This document shows, piece after piece, positions 9,004 through 17,929 of a stretch of 64,000 nt of DNA. This DNA is from Pseudomonas sp. Bout1 (GTDB taxonomy: Bacteria > Pseudomonadota > Gammaproteobacteria > Pseudomonadales > Pseudomonadaceae), in the NCBI RefSeq assembly GCF_034314165.1, contig NZ_JAVIWK010000001.1:3177001-3241000 (forward strand), given 5' to 3'. Both the position numbers and the translations under genes were made by a program. Every line of letters starts with the position of its first letter. Position 1 is the stretch's first letter. The notes under the pieces were generated by a model. The model had not been told where the DNA came from, made no database searches, and was given only the letters and a program-made list of their open reading frames with translations.

Positions 9004-11511
9004 CTAGAAATCAACCTTCACGCCAATCGTGCCTTCCCGCCCGTTAAGCGGGTTGTTGGCCAGATTCCGGCTGTATCCCAGCTCGCCATACACCTTCACC
9101 GCAGTCGAAACCTGCAGCGCCGCCCCGGTGCTCAGGTCGAGCGTGGTGGATTGCTGGTCGGTGTTGATGTCCGTCGACGCATTGAAGGTGACGGTGTCGG
9201 TCCCGGCACCGGCATGCCACACATTGGCCCGCACATAAGGCTGTAGCGGCATCCCGCCGACCTTGTAGTCGCCCCGCACGCGAACCCCGAGGCGAGTGGT
9301 GACGCGGGTGTCGGCCTTGAACGAGATCGCCGACATGCCATCGTTCTGGCTGTCCAGCCAGCTGCGGTCGATGATCACCTGGGCCTGGGGTTCCACCTCC
9401 CAATGCTCGGAAACCGTGAAAGGCATGCCGACCTCCGCGGAGCCCGCGACGTTGTGCCCCTTGGTCTGCAATTTTACGCCCCGGCTGGATTCGTCGTGGC
9501 CGTCGAACCGGGTGCCCATCAACACCAGGTCCAGGTAGGCGCGGTTGGCGTCGATCAGGGCCCAGTAGGTGCCCAGGCTGTCGGCGCGCAAGGTGATGTT
9601 ACCGGTGTCGGTGTTCTGGAAACCGCCGGAAAACCCCTCCACATTCCCGCTCAAGCGGCTATGACCGACAAAGAACCCCACTTGTTGGGTCAGGTCATTG
9701 TCCGAGGTCCAGGCGTAGAGATCCGTGCCCACCTGGAAGCCCGACAACGAACTGTCCAGGCTCGGGCTGACGGTGCCGGAAAACGACTGGCGCGTACTGC
9801 TGCCAAATACCCGGGCCCAGCCCGCCGGTATCGCGCCGTTCTGTGGCGGCTGGCTCTGGTCGCCCATGCGCTCGTGATACGTGCTCAACATGCCCTGGAC
9901 CATTTGCTGCACGGCGGGGAATAACACCGAGTAGTCCGCCACTTCCGGGCGGTAGATCGGAATAGGGGCTTCGCCCGGGAAGATGCCCGGCAGGTCAGGG
10001 GTGCCGTCGGCGGGCACCGGCGGCAAGATTCCCACGGGCGGGTTCGCGGGGTCTGGGGGCGTCGGCGGGAAAATCCCGGAGGGCGGGCCTTCGGGGTTGG
10101 GCAATGGCGGTGCTTCAACGGATGAGCGCAAGTACCAGTTTTGCGCGGTGCCCGGCGTGACGCCGCCCTTGTACAGGTAGTACTCGAAGGCCCCGGCCGA
10201 GACCGAACCGTTCGGCAGGGAAAAGGCCAGGTCACTGCCGGTGGCGCCATTGATGGCCTGCACCACCTGGATGCCGTTCTGCACAGTTTGGCCGCCGGCA
10301 CCGCCAAGGTTGGTGATGGTGATGGCCGTGCTGCCCAGGATCGTGCCCTGACTGACGATCAGCCTGTCGCTGGGTGAACCGTCGCCGGCCAGCACGCTTT
10401 GCAAGGCCAGGCGTGCGTTGTTGCCGATGTAGTTGCCGTGGAGGGTGAGGCTGTCGGTGGCGCTGGTGTTAGTCATGTCGATCAGGCCTGCGTTGTTCAC
10501 GGTGACGAGCTGGCCGGCGGTAAACGGGCTGATGCTGCCCTGGGTGACCAGCAGCGTACCGACGTTGATGTCCATGGTCCCGGTGCGGGTGCCGGCGTCG
10601 CCGAGGGTGAACGTGCCGCTGCCCAGGGTGAATACCGAGCCATTGTTGAGGGTCACGGTTTCCCAGTTGACGTAGCGCTGTGGGGTGGCGGATTTGGTGT
10701 TGTCGAACGTCAGAGCGTCGTTGCCCAAGCCGCCATCCAGCAGGGGCGTGGATGACAAGGTGGTTTGCGTCAGGTTGTCGAGGAACGCCCGGTCGGAACC
10801 GCTGCCGGTCACAATCGGGCCGTGGATCAGCCCGGCGGTGTTCCAGGTGAATTCATTGTTGCCATTGCCGGTAAAGATCCCCTGGGCAATATCGCCACCC
10901 TTGATGAGTATCCGGTTGTCGCCGTTGCCAACGTTGATCTTGCCGCCAACGCTGCCATTGGACACGGTGAGGCTGTTGTTGCCATCCCCGGCGGTCATGT
11001 CGCCGATGATACGGCCGGTACTCAGGTTCGCCTCGTTGTCGCCATCGCCCTGGGTCTCGGAGGCGATGGTGCCGCCGCTCATGGAAAAATTATTGTTGCC
11101 CAGCCCCTGGATCACCGCCCCGGCGCTGCCCTGGCTGATCTGGATGATGCCGTTGCCGGTGCCCTGGAGGATGTTGCCAGTCACCGTGGCGCCGAACAGT
11201 TGGAAGATATTGGCGCCGTCCCCCATGTTCACCGTGCCCTCGATGGTGCCCGAGCTCATGGTTACCAGGTCGCGGCCTGGCGCGAACGTCACGTCGCCAT
11301 TGATCACGCCCGTGCCGAGGGAGGGAAACAGCAGTGTGTTGTTGCCGGCAGTGTCGACGACGCCCGGGCTGCTGGCGCTGGCGCAGGTGAACGTGTCATC
11401 GCCGGCGGTGGGGGTCAGCACGCAGTCAGCGAATGCAACCAGCGGCCATCCCGCCAGCAAGGCCGAAGATATGACACCCAAGTGCATCAGGGTTGCAAAC
11501 CGTGCGGTCAT
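9004..11511 (-). CDS. autotransporter with repetitive beta-helix passenger
   Basis: An 835-residue type Va autotransporter. Residues 1-28 are a Sec signal peptide ending near AFA. The passenger contains about six or seven tandem units of roughly 20 residues (about 84-214), each opening with a turn such as GDGNN, GNGDN or GNGNN, as in right-handed beta-helix surface proteins. A Pro-rich linker spans about 462-517. The C-terminal barrel (about 557-835) ends in IGVKVDF, an aromatic C terminus as the Bam machinery needs. The start at 11511 is chosen for GAGGGCAG upstream; the longer frame begins 15 codons earlier with GTG. It is convergent with glgB and downstream of the PIG-L/GT cassette. The ligand is unknown. 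Confidence 0.88.
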   Translation of the reverse strand: MTARFATLMHLGVISSALLAGWPLVAFADCVLTPTAGDDTFTCASASSPGVVDTAGNNTLLFPSLGTGVINGDVTFAPGRDLVTMSSGTIEGTVNMGDGANIFQLFGATVTGNILQGTGNGIIQISQGSAGAVIQGLGNNNFSMSGGTIASETQGDGDNEANLSTGRIIGDMTAGDGNNSLTVSNGSVGGKINVGNGDNRILIKGGDIAQGIFTGNGNNEFTWNTAGLIHGPIVTGSGSDRAFLDNLTQTTLSSTPLLDGGLGNDALTFDNTKSATPQRYVNWETVTLNNGSVFTLGSGTFTLGDAGTRTGTMDINVGTLLVTQGSISPFTAGQLVTVNNAGLIDMTNTSATDSLTLHGNYIGNNARLALQSVLAGDGSPSDRLIVSQGTILGSTAITITNLGGAGGQTVQNGIQVVQAINGATGSDLAFSLPNGSVSAGAFEYYLYKGGVTPGTAQNWYLRSSVEAPPLPNPEGPPSGIFPPTPPDPANPPVGILPPVPADGTPDLPGIFPGEAPIPIYRPEVADYSVLFPAVQQMVQGMLSTYHERMGDQSQPPQNGAIPAGWARVFGSSTRQSFSGTVSPSLDSSLSGFQVGTDLYAWTSDNDLTQQVGFFVGHSRLSGNVEGFSGGFQNTDTGNITLRADSLGTYWALIDANRAYLDLVLMGTRFDGHDESSRGVKLQTKGHNVAGSAEVGMPFTVSEHWEVEPQAQVIIDRSWLDSQNDGMSAISFKADTRVTTRLGVRVRGDYKVGGMPLQPYVRANVWHAGAGTDTVTFNASTDINTDQQSTTLDLSTGAALQVSTAVKVYGELGYSRNLANNPLNGREGTIGVKVDF

Positions 11512-11621
11512 GATCTGCCCTCGCTGGACGCCTGTGCGCCAAGCGCACTCACTCACCTTAGCGCCGCGTTGAAAGCGTCGCTACTGTGAAAAGTAACAGG
11601 TACAGACGAGTAGGCAGGGCG

Positions 11622-12383
11622 CTACAGAAACACAATCTCATAGGGTTCGCGCATCCGCTCCAGCAGCACCTGCGCCAATAGCGGCGCCAGGCCGATTTCC
11701 GGGTCGCCCGCCAATTGGCTGGCATAGGCGTGCGCTGCATGCAGCTTGCGGGCAACGCTCCAGGTGTCGAGCCGTACCCGGCGTGCGCGCTGCCAGGGAA
11801 TTGCGGCGGTCTCCCGTACAGGCCAGTGCCACGCCCAGATCGGCAACTCATGCAGGTGCACGCCTTTGAGCCCGCAGGCTTTGGCGGCGGCGCGGCCCAC
11901 GGCGTCGTGGTCGGCCTTGCCGTCGTTGCGCCAAGTGGTAAACACCACATCGCCAGGTTGCAGGTAACGTGCAATGAACTGGCTCATCTGCTGTTCCCGC
12001 GCGGCCAGGGCGTTGTCGGCAAAGCCGCCGCGAATCCATTTCAGGCTGTGCAGGGGCACGCCCAGGCGGCGCAGGGCTTCGACACTTTCCTGGGGGCGCA
12101 CCACGCTCAGGCGCTTGGCCGGCCACACGGTCGAGCCGGGATGGCTGGCGCTGCCGTCGGTGATGGAGATCAGTTGCAGGGAGTATTCAAGGGTGCTGAA
12201 CAGTTGCAGCAACCCGCCACAGGCGATCACTTCGTCGCCGGGATGCGGGGCGATGATCACCACGCGGCTGCCTTCGGGCACCAGGGTTGCGGGATTAATG
12301 GCGGGGATTTGCGCGAGTTGCGGGGCGCTGTTCCAGATTTGCGCGGGGCCCCGGCGGGTGTCGATTAACGGTGCAGGCTTCAT
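11622..12383 (-). CDS. PIG-L deacetylase paralogue lacking the catalytic Asp
   Basis: A 253-residue PIG-L/LmbE-like protein. The family removes N-acetyl groups from GlcNAc-type sugars with a zinc ion held by the His and second Asp of the HPDDE motif and a distal His. Here the motif reads APHPGDEV: His47 and Asp50 remain but the first Asp, the general base in characterised members such as MshB, is Gly49. The distal ADHDAVGRA motif is kept. It may be inactive or altered. It is clearly paralogous to the PIG-L at 13823 over its whole length. The ATG at 12383 has AAGGA at good spacing; an ATG seven codons earlier has none. It is 188 bases from the glycosyltransferase gene, so it may have its own promoter. 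Confidence 0.82.
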   Translation of the reverse strand: MKPAPLIDTRRGPAQIWNSAPQLAQIPAINPATLVPEGSRVVIIAPHPGDEVIACGGLLQLFSTLEYSLQLISITDGSASHPGSTVWPAKRLSVVRPQESVEALRRLGVPLHSLKWIRGGFADNALAAREQQMSQFIARYLQPGDVVFTTWRNDGKADHDAVGRAAAKACGLKGVHLHELPIWAWHWPVRETAAIPWQRARRVRLDTWSVARKLHAAHAYASQLAGDPEIGLAPLLAQVLLERMREPYEIVFL

Positions 12384-12570
12384 GAGTGTCACGTCCTTGT
12401 TCATCGGTGATGCAGGCCGTACCCCGTTGACGGGACGGCTCTTGTTGGTACACGAGCGGCCTGTACGGACACTCGCAGCGCAACGGCATTCCAACCCTGG
12501 ATTGCCGTGCAAGGAATATTGATGATAGTTACGAATCGTCGCTTTTACACAGCCGGATGTCGCAATTTTT

Positions 12571-13230
12571 TCAGGAGGCCTGCATCAGGCTCTTCAGATA
12601 GTCACCAAAACCGCCCTGGGCGCGGCAATCCAGACGTGCGCTGGTGATCACTTGGGGCGAATGGCTCCAGGCAATCGAAGCCCCGCAGCGTTCCAGTTGA
12701 CGCACCAGTTCCACATCCTCATGACACGGCAACGGCTCGAACCCACCGGCCCGCACATAAGCACTGGCGCTGATACCCAGGTTGGCGCCATGAATATGCC
12801 GGTGCCCGTCCCGCGCCTCGTAGGCCTGGTGATAGCGGATTTGCGCTGCCGGGTCGAAACCCTCGCTCCAGGCATCGACCGTCACCGTGCCGCACACCGC
12901 ATCCACCCCCAGTGCCAGCTGCGCTACCAGCCAATCGGGGGCGACGCGGCTGTCGGCGTCGGTGCAGGAAATCCAGCGGGCGCCATTGTTGAGCAAGTGC
13001 CGTGCGCCCACGCCGCGCACGTGCCCCACGTTGCGCACCTGCACTTCCAGGCTGTGTACCTGGTACTCCCGGGCGATCAATGCGCTGCGGTCACTGCAAC
13101 TGTCGAGCACCGTCAGAATCTGTACCTCCTCCCCCAGCAGCCCCGGATGGCTCGCCGCGACCATCGCCGCTTTCAGGCAGTCAGGCAGCAATGACTCTTC
13201 GTTATGCACGGGTATCAGGATGCCAATCAT
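12571..13230 (-). CDS. family 2 glycosyltransferase
   Basis: A 219-residue GT-A fold protein beginning MIGILIPVHNEE, with the nucleotide-sugar site CTDADSRV (DxD-like) and an ANLGISASAY segment followed by CHEDVELVR, the usual acceptor-side motif of GT2 enzymes. It has no membrane segments. The start at 13230 overlaps the stop of the methyltransferase gene by four bases (ATGA). It is the last of four coupled genes (acyl-CoA-dehydrogenase-like, PIG-L, methyltransferase, GT2), suggesting that a deacetylated and methylated glycoconjugate is built. Substrates cannot be named from sequence. Confidence 0.85.
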   Translation of the reverse strand: MIGILIPVHNEESLLPDCLKAAMVAASHPGLLGEEVQILTVLDSCSDRSALIAREYQVHSLEVQVRNVGHVRGVGARHLLNNGARWISCTDADSRVAPDWLVAQLALGVDAVCGTVTVDAWSEGFDPAAQIRYHQAYEARDGHRHIHGANLGISASAYVRAGGFEPLPCHEDVELVRQLERCGASIAWSHSPQVITSARLDCRAQGGFGDYLKSLMQAS

Positions 13231-13826
13231 CGCAGTCCCTCCTGGGTCGCGACCGTGGTGCCATCGAGGCTCCACAGGTCCAGTAAAAAATCACTTTCGT
13301 GGTGGTGCGCCAGATGCGCCATGCCCAAGCGCTGGTCGAGGCGTGCGTGCACCATTTCTGCCGTTTGCGGGCAGCCTTCGATGGGCGGGCGCCAATGGCA
13401 GGCGAGGAGCTGCCCGCCCGGCGTCAGGGAGGCGAGGGCGCGATCGATCAGATGGTCGAAGTCGTTCGGGTCCAGGTAGTAGCACAGCTCGCTGAGTACA
13501 ATCAGTTCGAAGCTCTCGTTGGGCCACTGCTCCGGCAGGCGGCTCTGCTGCACCGTGGCATGGCTGAAATCGCGTAGCCGTGTCTGCGCCAGGCAAACCG
13601 CCGCCTGCGCCGTGTCACAGCACAGCAGGCGGTCGCAGCGTGCGGCCAGCTCGAAGCTCAGTTCACCATTGGCGCAGCCGGGTTCAAAGATCGATGCGTA
13701 ACGTGGCCGGGTCAGCAGCGCCAGGGTCAGGGCACGCTTGCGCTGCTCGTACCAGCGTTGGCGAAAGGCCCAGGGGTCGTCGTTACCTGCAAACAGCTGG
13801 TCGAAGTAAGGCGTGGCGACGCTCAT
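13227..13826 (-). CDS. NodS-like class I SAM-dependent methyltransferase
   Basis: A 199-residue methyltransferase. Motif I is IFEPGCANGELS (about 46-57), followed by the acidic end of strand two (LLCCDTA) and the ELIVLSELCYYL segment. The overall layout, with an early PYFDQLFAGNDDPW segment, is that of the NodS/SAM family, in which NodS N-methylates the deacetylated amino sugar of Nod factor. Being encoded next to a PIG-L deacetylase, it could methylate the freed amine; that is inference. It overlaps its neighbours by four bases on both sides (13823-13826 and 13227-13230). Confidence 0.83.
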   Translation of the reverse strand: MSVATPYFDQLFAGNDDPWAFRQRWYEQRKRALTLALLTRPRYASIFEPGCANGELSFELAARCDRLLCCDTAQAAVCLAQTRLRDFSHATVQQSRLPEQWPNESFELIVLSELCYYLDPNDFDHLIDRALASLTPGGQLLACHWRPPIEGCPQTAEMVHARLDQRLGMAHLAHHHESDFLLDLWSLDGTTVATQEGLR

Positions 13827-14581
13827 ACAAACACCACTTCAAAAGGTTGCAGCAGGCGCTCCAGCACATACGGGGCGAGCACCGGCGGCAGGCCGATCTG
13901 CGGGTCGCCTTCCAGTTGGCTGGCGAACGCGTGGATGGCGTGGCGCTTGCGGGCGACCACTTCGGGTGACAGGAGGATTTTGCGCGCACGCGCCCAAGGC
14001 ACCTGGCTGTCTTCGGGGGTTGCCCAGTGCCAGGTCCACACAGGCAGCTCCAGCAAGGTGGCGCCCGCGGCCCTGGCAGCCTTGGCGCTGGCACGGCCCA
14101 CGGCCTCATGGTCGCAATGGCCGTCTTCGCGCCACGTAGTAAAGACCACGTCACCTGGCTTGAGGTAACGTTCTATGAACCGACCCAGTTCTTCTTCCCC
14201 GGCAGCTACCTGGCTGTCGCGGAACCCGGCCCTCAGCCATTTAAGGCTGTGCAGCGGCAACCCCAGGCGATGCAGGGCTTGCGCCGATTCCTGCGGGCGC
14301 ACCACGCTCAAGCGTTCCACCGGCCAGCGGCGGGAACCCGGGTGGCTGGCGCTGCCATCGGTGACAGAGATCAGCAACATTGGGCGGTCAAGGGCGGCGA
14401 GGCCTTGCAGCAGGCCACCGCATCCCAGCACTTCATCGTCCGGGTGGGGCGCAATGATCACCGCACGGCTGCCCTCGGGCACCAGCTCGGCAATGCTCAC
14501 GCAAGGCAACTCGGCCAGTCGCGACGAGCTTTGCCACAGGTGCAACGGCGTGCCCTGGCCAACAATCGGATTGGCTTTCAC
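13823..14581 (-). CDS. PIG-L family deacetylase (intact motif)
   Basis: A 252-residue PIG-L/LmbE-like zinc deacetylase with an intact APHPDDEV motif (His46, Asp48, Asp49) and a distal CDHEAVGRA motif. Family members deacetylate N-acetylglucosaminyl conjugates. The start is taken as the GTG at 14581 because GGGAGGTG lies seven bases upstream and the GTGA overlaps the stop of the acyl-CoA-dehydrogenase-like gene; a GTG three codons earlier would sit inside the ribosome binding site. The stop overlaps the methyltransferase start. Its degenerate paralogue lies at 11622-12383. Confidence 0.86.
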   Translation of the reverse strand: MKANPIVGQGTPLHLWQSSSRLAELPCVSIAELVPEGSRAVIIAPHPDDEVLGCGGLLQGLAALDRPMLLISVTDGSASHPGSRRWPVERLSVVRPQESAQALHRLGLPLHSLKWLRAGFRDSQVAAGEEELGRFIERYLKPGDVVFTTWREDGHCDHEAVGRASAKAARAAGATLLELPVWTWHWATPEDSQVPWARARKILLSPEVVARKRHAIHAFASQLEGDPQIGLPPVLAPYVLERLLQPFEVVFV

Positions 14582-15576
14582 AGTTCCCACCTCCCTGGGC
14601 GCTCATCGGCGACGTGTTGACCGAGGGCGGCCAGGTCGCGTTCGGCGTGACTTTGCCGCAGGTACACCGGCAAGTCGGCCATCAGCTGCGCAAAGTGCGG
14701 GTCTTTGCAATACGGGCCCGCGCCTAGTGCTCGCCCGACGTGATGGATCACCTGGTCGACTGTTTCCTCGATGCAGGCGCGAACCTGTTGCGCGAGCAAT
14801 TGGGCATTCGCCTTGGGGTGCCGGTCGATGTGCGTGGCGCTGTCACGCAGCACGCAGGCCGCACTGTGCAAGGTGCTGTCGACGCTGCCCAAATGGGCCA
14901 GTGCGTGGGGTTCCGGGCGTTTGCCGCACTGCTCGCGCAAGGGTTCGGCCAGGCGTTGGGCCGCACCGTACCAGCACGCTGCGATACCGATGCCGCCCTG
15001 CCAGAAACCCGGGCGTGCCAGGTAGTCCCCCGGCCCGCCGATGGCCAGGCCAATCGCGTCGCTGAACTGCACCTCAACGCTGCCTGTGGCCGCCATGCCA
15101 ACCGCCGCCCAACCGTCATCGGTGACGGTCACTCCAGGCTGATGCATAGCCACTGCAACCAGTTGCTGGCGCTCCTCTTCATCCCATGCAGTGAGCAACC
15201 CGTGGCTGACCACCGCGGCGCCCGAGCACCAGGGCTTGCGACCCTCCAGCCGCAAGCGCTGGCCGTCGCGGCGAATCCGCACCCTGGCCGTTGGCGGCTC
15301 GGCCGCCCACATACCCCACGTGCTGCCCACTGGCGGCAAGGGGCTGTCGAGTTCGGCGATAATCGCCAATGCGTCGGTGTGGCCTTCGTATAACTTGCAC
15401 AACCGCAGATCATGGCCGGCCACTTGTGCCAGCCGGCTGAAGCGTTCCAGGGTCTGCCCGCTGCCCGGCAGGGGCAGTTGGTCCAGGCCTTCCTCCACCA
15501 GTGCCCTCAGCGCAGCGCCAAGGGCCCGGGTGTCCGGGTATTCCCGGTAGCCGCGAAGAAATCCATGCAGAGCCAT
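14578..15576 (-). CDS. acyl-CoA dehydrogenase-like flavoprotein
   Basis: A 332-residue protein with the acyl-CoA dehydrogenase middle beta-domain (TWGMWAAEPPTARV, KPWCSGAAVVSHGL) and C-terminal helical domain, shorter than the usual 380 residues mainly at the N terminus. The C-terminal LRQSHAERDLAALG motif resembles flavin monooxygenase-type members such as DszC more than fatty-acid enzymes; the glutamate catalytic base of true acyl-CoA dehydrogenases is not evident. The ATG at 15576 starts one base after the glgX stop, so the gene is probably co-transcribed with glgX. It couples into the PIG-L/methyltransferase/GT2 cassette. Substrate unknown. Confidence 0.75.
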   Translation of the reverse strand: MALHGFLRGYREYPDTRALGAALRALVEEGLDQLPLPGSGQTLERFSRLAQVAGHDLRLCKLYEGHTDALAIIAELDSPLPPVGSTWGMWAAEPPTARVRIRRDGQRLRLEGRKPWCSGAAVVSHGLLTAWDEEERQQLVAVAMHQPGVTVTDDGWAAVGMAATGSVEVQFSDAIGLAIGGPGDYLARPGFWQGGIGIAACWYGAAQRLAEPLREQCGKRPEPHALAHLGSVDSTLHSAACVLRDSATHIDRHPKANAQLLAQQVRACIEETVDQVIHHVGRALGAGPYCKDPHFAQLMADLPVYLRQSHAERDLAALGQHVADERPGRWEL

Positions 15577-15577
15577 T

Positions 15578-17737
15578 TCACACCTCGTCCTCATGCTGCA
15601 ATTCAAACAACAATAACGAACGCCCGGTGACGGCGTACTCGTGATCGAAATCGAAGCGCTCCTGGCCTCGCACCGACGGCTGGTTGGTGTCGAGCATGCA
15701 GGTCCAGAAGCCGCCATCCGGCACTGGTGGCAGGCGGAAATTGACCATGTCGTGGTGAGCGTTGACCACCAGCAATAACGTGGCATCGGCCCCCGGGCGG
15801 CGAATCCCGGTTTCCTGGGCGCGGCCATCCATCAACATGCCCAGGCAGCGCCCGTGGCTGTCTTGCCATTGCTCGATGGTCATTTCATCACCGCTTGGCG
15901 CAAGCCAGGTGACGTCCTTGACGCCGATGTCTTCGTTGTAGTCGCCCACCAGGAAGCGTCCGCGCCGCAGGATTGGGTAGGCCAGACGTAGCTTGATCAA
16001 GCGTTTGACGAACTTGAGCAGGGCCTTGCCGTCTTCGTCCAGATCCCAGTTGATCCAGCCGATCTCGCTGTCCTGGCAGTACGCGTTGTTATTGCCGTGC
16101 TGGGTGCGGGCGAACTCGTCACCGGCCACCAGCATCGGGGTGCCTTGGGCCAGCAACAGGGTGGCGAAGAAATTGCGCATCTGGCGCAAGCGCAATGCGT
16201 TGATTTCCGGGTCGTCGGTGGGGCCTTCGACACCGTGGTTCCAGGACAGGTTGTTGTTGCTGCCGTCCTGGTTGTTCTCGTCGTTGGCTTCGTTGTGCTT
16301 GTCGTTGTACGACACCAGGTCGTGCAGGGTGAAACCGTCGTGGGCGGTGATGAAGTTCACCGAGCTGTAGGGCCTGCGACCGCGCTGGTTGAACATCTCG
16401 CCGGAGGCGGTCATGCGCCCGGCAAAATCCGCCAACTGGCCGTCGTCGCCTTTCCAGAACGAGCGCACGGTGTCGCGAAAACGGTCGTTCCATTCCACCC
16501 AGCCCGGCGGGAAACCACCGACCTGATAGCCACCGGGGCCGCAGTCCCAGGGCTCGGCAATCATTTTCACCTGGCGCAGTACCGGGTCCTGGCGGCAGGC
16601 CACGAGGAAGCTGTGACGCTCGTCGAAACCGTCGCGGTAGCGGCCGAGAATGGTTGCCAGGTCGAAGCGGAACCCGTCGACGTGCATTTCGGTGGCCCAG
16701 TAGCGCAACGAGTCGGTGACCATTTGCAGCACGCACGGATGGCTCAGGTCGAGGGTGTTGCCGGTGCCGGAATCGTTGATGTAGAAACGCTTGTCGTCGG
16801 GCATGAGGCGGTAGTACGAGGCGTTGTCGATGCCGCGCATGGACAGGGTCGGGCCTTGCTCGTTGCCTTCGGCGGTGTGGTTGTAGACCACGTCCAGAAT
16901 CACTTCCAGCTTGGCTTCATGCAGGTGCGCGACCATCTCCTTGAACTCGGCGATCTTGCCGCTGGCCAGGTAGCGAGGGTCGGGGGCAAAGAAGGCGATG
17001 CTGTTGTAGCCCCAGTAGTTGGTCATGCCTTTTTGCAGCAGGTGCTGGTCGTTGACGAAGGCGTGTACCGGCAGCAGTTCCACCGACGATACGCCCAGTT
17101 GGCGAATGTGCTTGAGCACATCGTCGACCATCAGCCCGGCGCAGGTGCCCCGCACTTCTTCCGGCACCGAAGGGTGGCGCATGGTGATGCCGCGCAAGTG
17201 GGTTTCATAAATGATTGTGCGATCCCACGGCGTGCGCACCGGCTGGTCGTTGCCCCAGGTGTGGGCCGGGTCGATGACCTTGCATTTGGGCACGAAGGGC
17301 GCGCTGTCGCGTTCGTCGAAACTGAGGTCGGCGTCGGGGTGCCCGATGGTGTAGCCAAACAGTGCCTCGGACCATTTGAGTTCGCCCACCAGCTGTTTGG
17401 CGTAGGGGTCGATCAGCAATTTGTTGTGGTTGAAGCGATGACCGTTGGCGGGGTCATAAGGACCGTACACGCGATAGCCGTAAATCAGCCCCGGGTGGGC
17501 GTCGGGCAAATAGCCGTGAAAGGTCTCGTCGGTGTATTCGGGCAGTTCGATACGTTCCAGTTCGACTTCACCGCTGTCGTCGAAAATGCACAGCTCGACT
17601 TTGGTGGCGTTGGCCGAGAACAGCGCAAAGTTGACCCCAAGACCGTCCCAGGTCGCGCCGAGGGGGAAGGGCAAACCTTCACGAATCCGCGACGGCTCGT
17701 TTTCCGGCGTCGATTTGGGCTTGTTGGGTTTGCTCAT
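15578..17737 (-). CDS. glgX: glycogen/alpha-glucan debranching enzyme
   Basis: A 719-residue GH13 isoamylase-type enzyme that hydrolyses alpha-1,6 branches of partly trimmed glucan, supplying linear maltodextrins to MalQ and TreY. A CBM48-like domain (about 15-130, GATWDGLGVNFALFSANA) precedes the barrel with nucleophile Asp in GFRFDLATIL, acid/base Glu in IAEPWDCGPG, and Asp in TAHDGFTLHD. AGGAG precedes the ATG at 17737; the open frame upstream of it runs through the REPIN and is not coding. It is followed after one base by the acyl-CoA-dehydrogenase-like gene. Confidence 0.95.
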   Translation of the reverse strand: MSKPNKPKSTPENEPSRIREGLPFPLGATWDGLGVNFALFSANATKVELCIFDDSGEVELERIELPEYTDETFHGYLPDAHPGLIYGYRVYGPYDPANGHRFNHNKLLIDPYAKQLVGELKWSEALFGYTIGHPDADLSFDERDSAPFVPKCKVIDPAHTWGNDQPVRTPWDRTIIYETHLRGITMRHPSVPEEVRGTCAGLMVDDVLKHIRQLGVSSVELLPVHAFVNDQHLLQKGMTNYWGYNSIAFFAPDPRYLASGKIAEFKEMVAHLHEAKLEVILDVVYNHTAEGNEQGPTLSMRGIDNASYYRLMPDDKRFYINDSGTGNTLDLSHPCVLQMVTDSLRYWATEMHVDGFRFDLATILGRYRDGFDERHSFLVACRQDPVLRQVKMIAEPWDCGPGGYQVGGFPPGWVEWNDRFRDTVRSFWKGDDGQLADFAGRMTASGEMFNQRGRRPYSSVNFITAHDGFTLHDLVSYNDKHNEANDENNQDGSNNNLSWNHGVEGPTDDPEINALRLRQMRNFFATLLLAQGTPMLVAGDEFARTQHGNNNAYCQDSEIGWINWDLDEDGKALLKFVKRLIKLRLAYPILRRGRFLVGDYNEDIGVKDVTWLAPSGDEMTIEQWQDSHGRCLGMLMDGRAQETGIRRPGADATLLLVVNAHHDMVNFRLPPVPDGGFWTCMLDTNQPSVRGQERFDFDHEYAVTGRSLLLFELQHEDEV

Positions 17738-17829
17738 TGAGGTGCTCCTGCAAAGGGTTTTTCCGGGCCGAACGGGGCCATGCCGGCGTGAAGCCAGATG
17801 AAAATCTTGAATTGGATGCGGTTTCCCCT

Positions 17830-17917
17830 GTGGGAGCTGGCTTGCCTGCGATGGCGGAGTACCTGGCGACATCGATGCTGAATGTGCCGCCACCATCGCG
17901 GGCAAGCCCGCTCCCAC
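17830..17917. repeat. REPIN between the DUF2934 gene and glgX
   Basis: REP core GTGGGAGCTGGCTTGCC with TGCGAT at 17830-17852 and its inverse ATCGCGGGCAAGCCCGCTCC from 17895 to 17917, separated by about 42 bases. Same family as the elements at 3212 and 8899. It lies downstream of the DUF2934 gene and upstream of glgX, so it splits the minus-strand glucan block into two segments. Confidence 0.85.
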
Positions 17918-17929
17918 AAGGGGCCTTTG

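Noticed and set aside
10685..11572. 295-codon plus-strand frame over the autotransporter passenger
   Set aside because: Repetitive LPSP-type translation is the shadow of the GDGNN passenger repeats; the minus frame has signal peptide and barrel.
15740..17800. Upstream extension of glgX through the REPIN
   Set aside because: Sequence before ATG 17737 is repeat-derived and AGGAG lies directly before that ATG.
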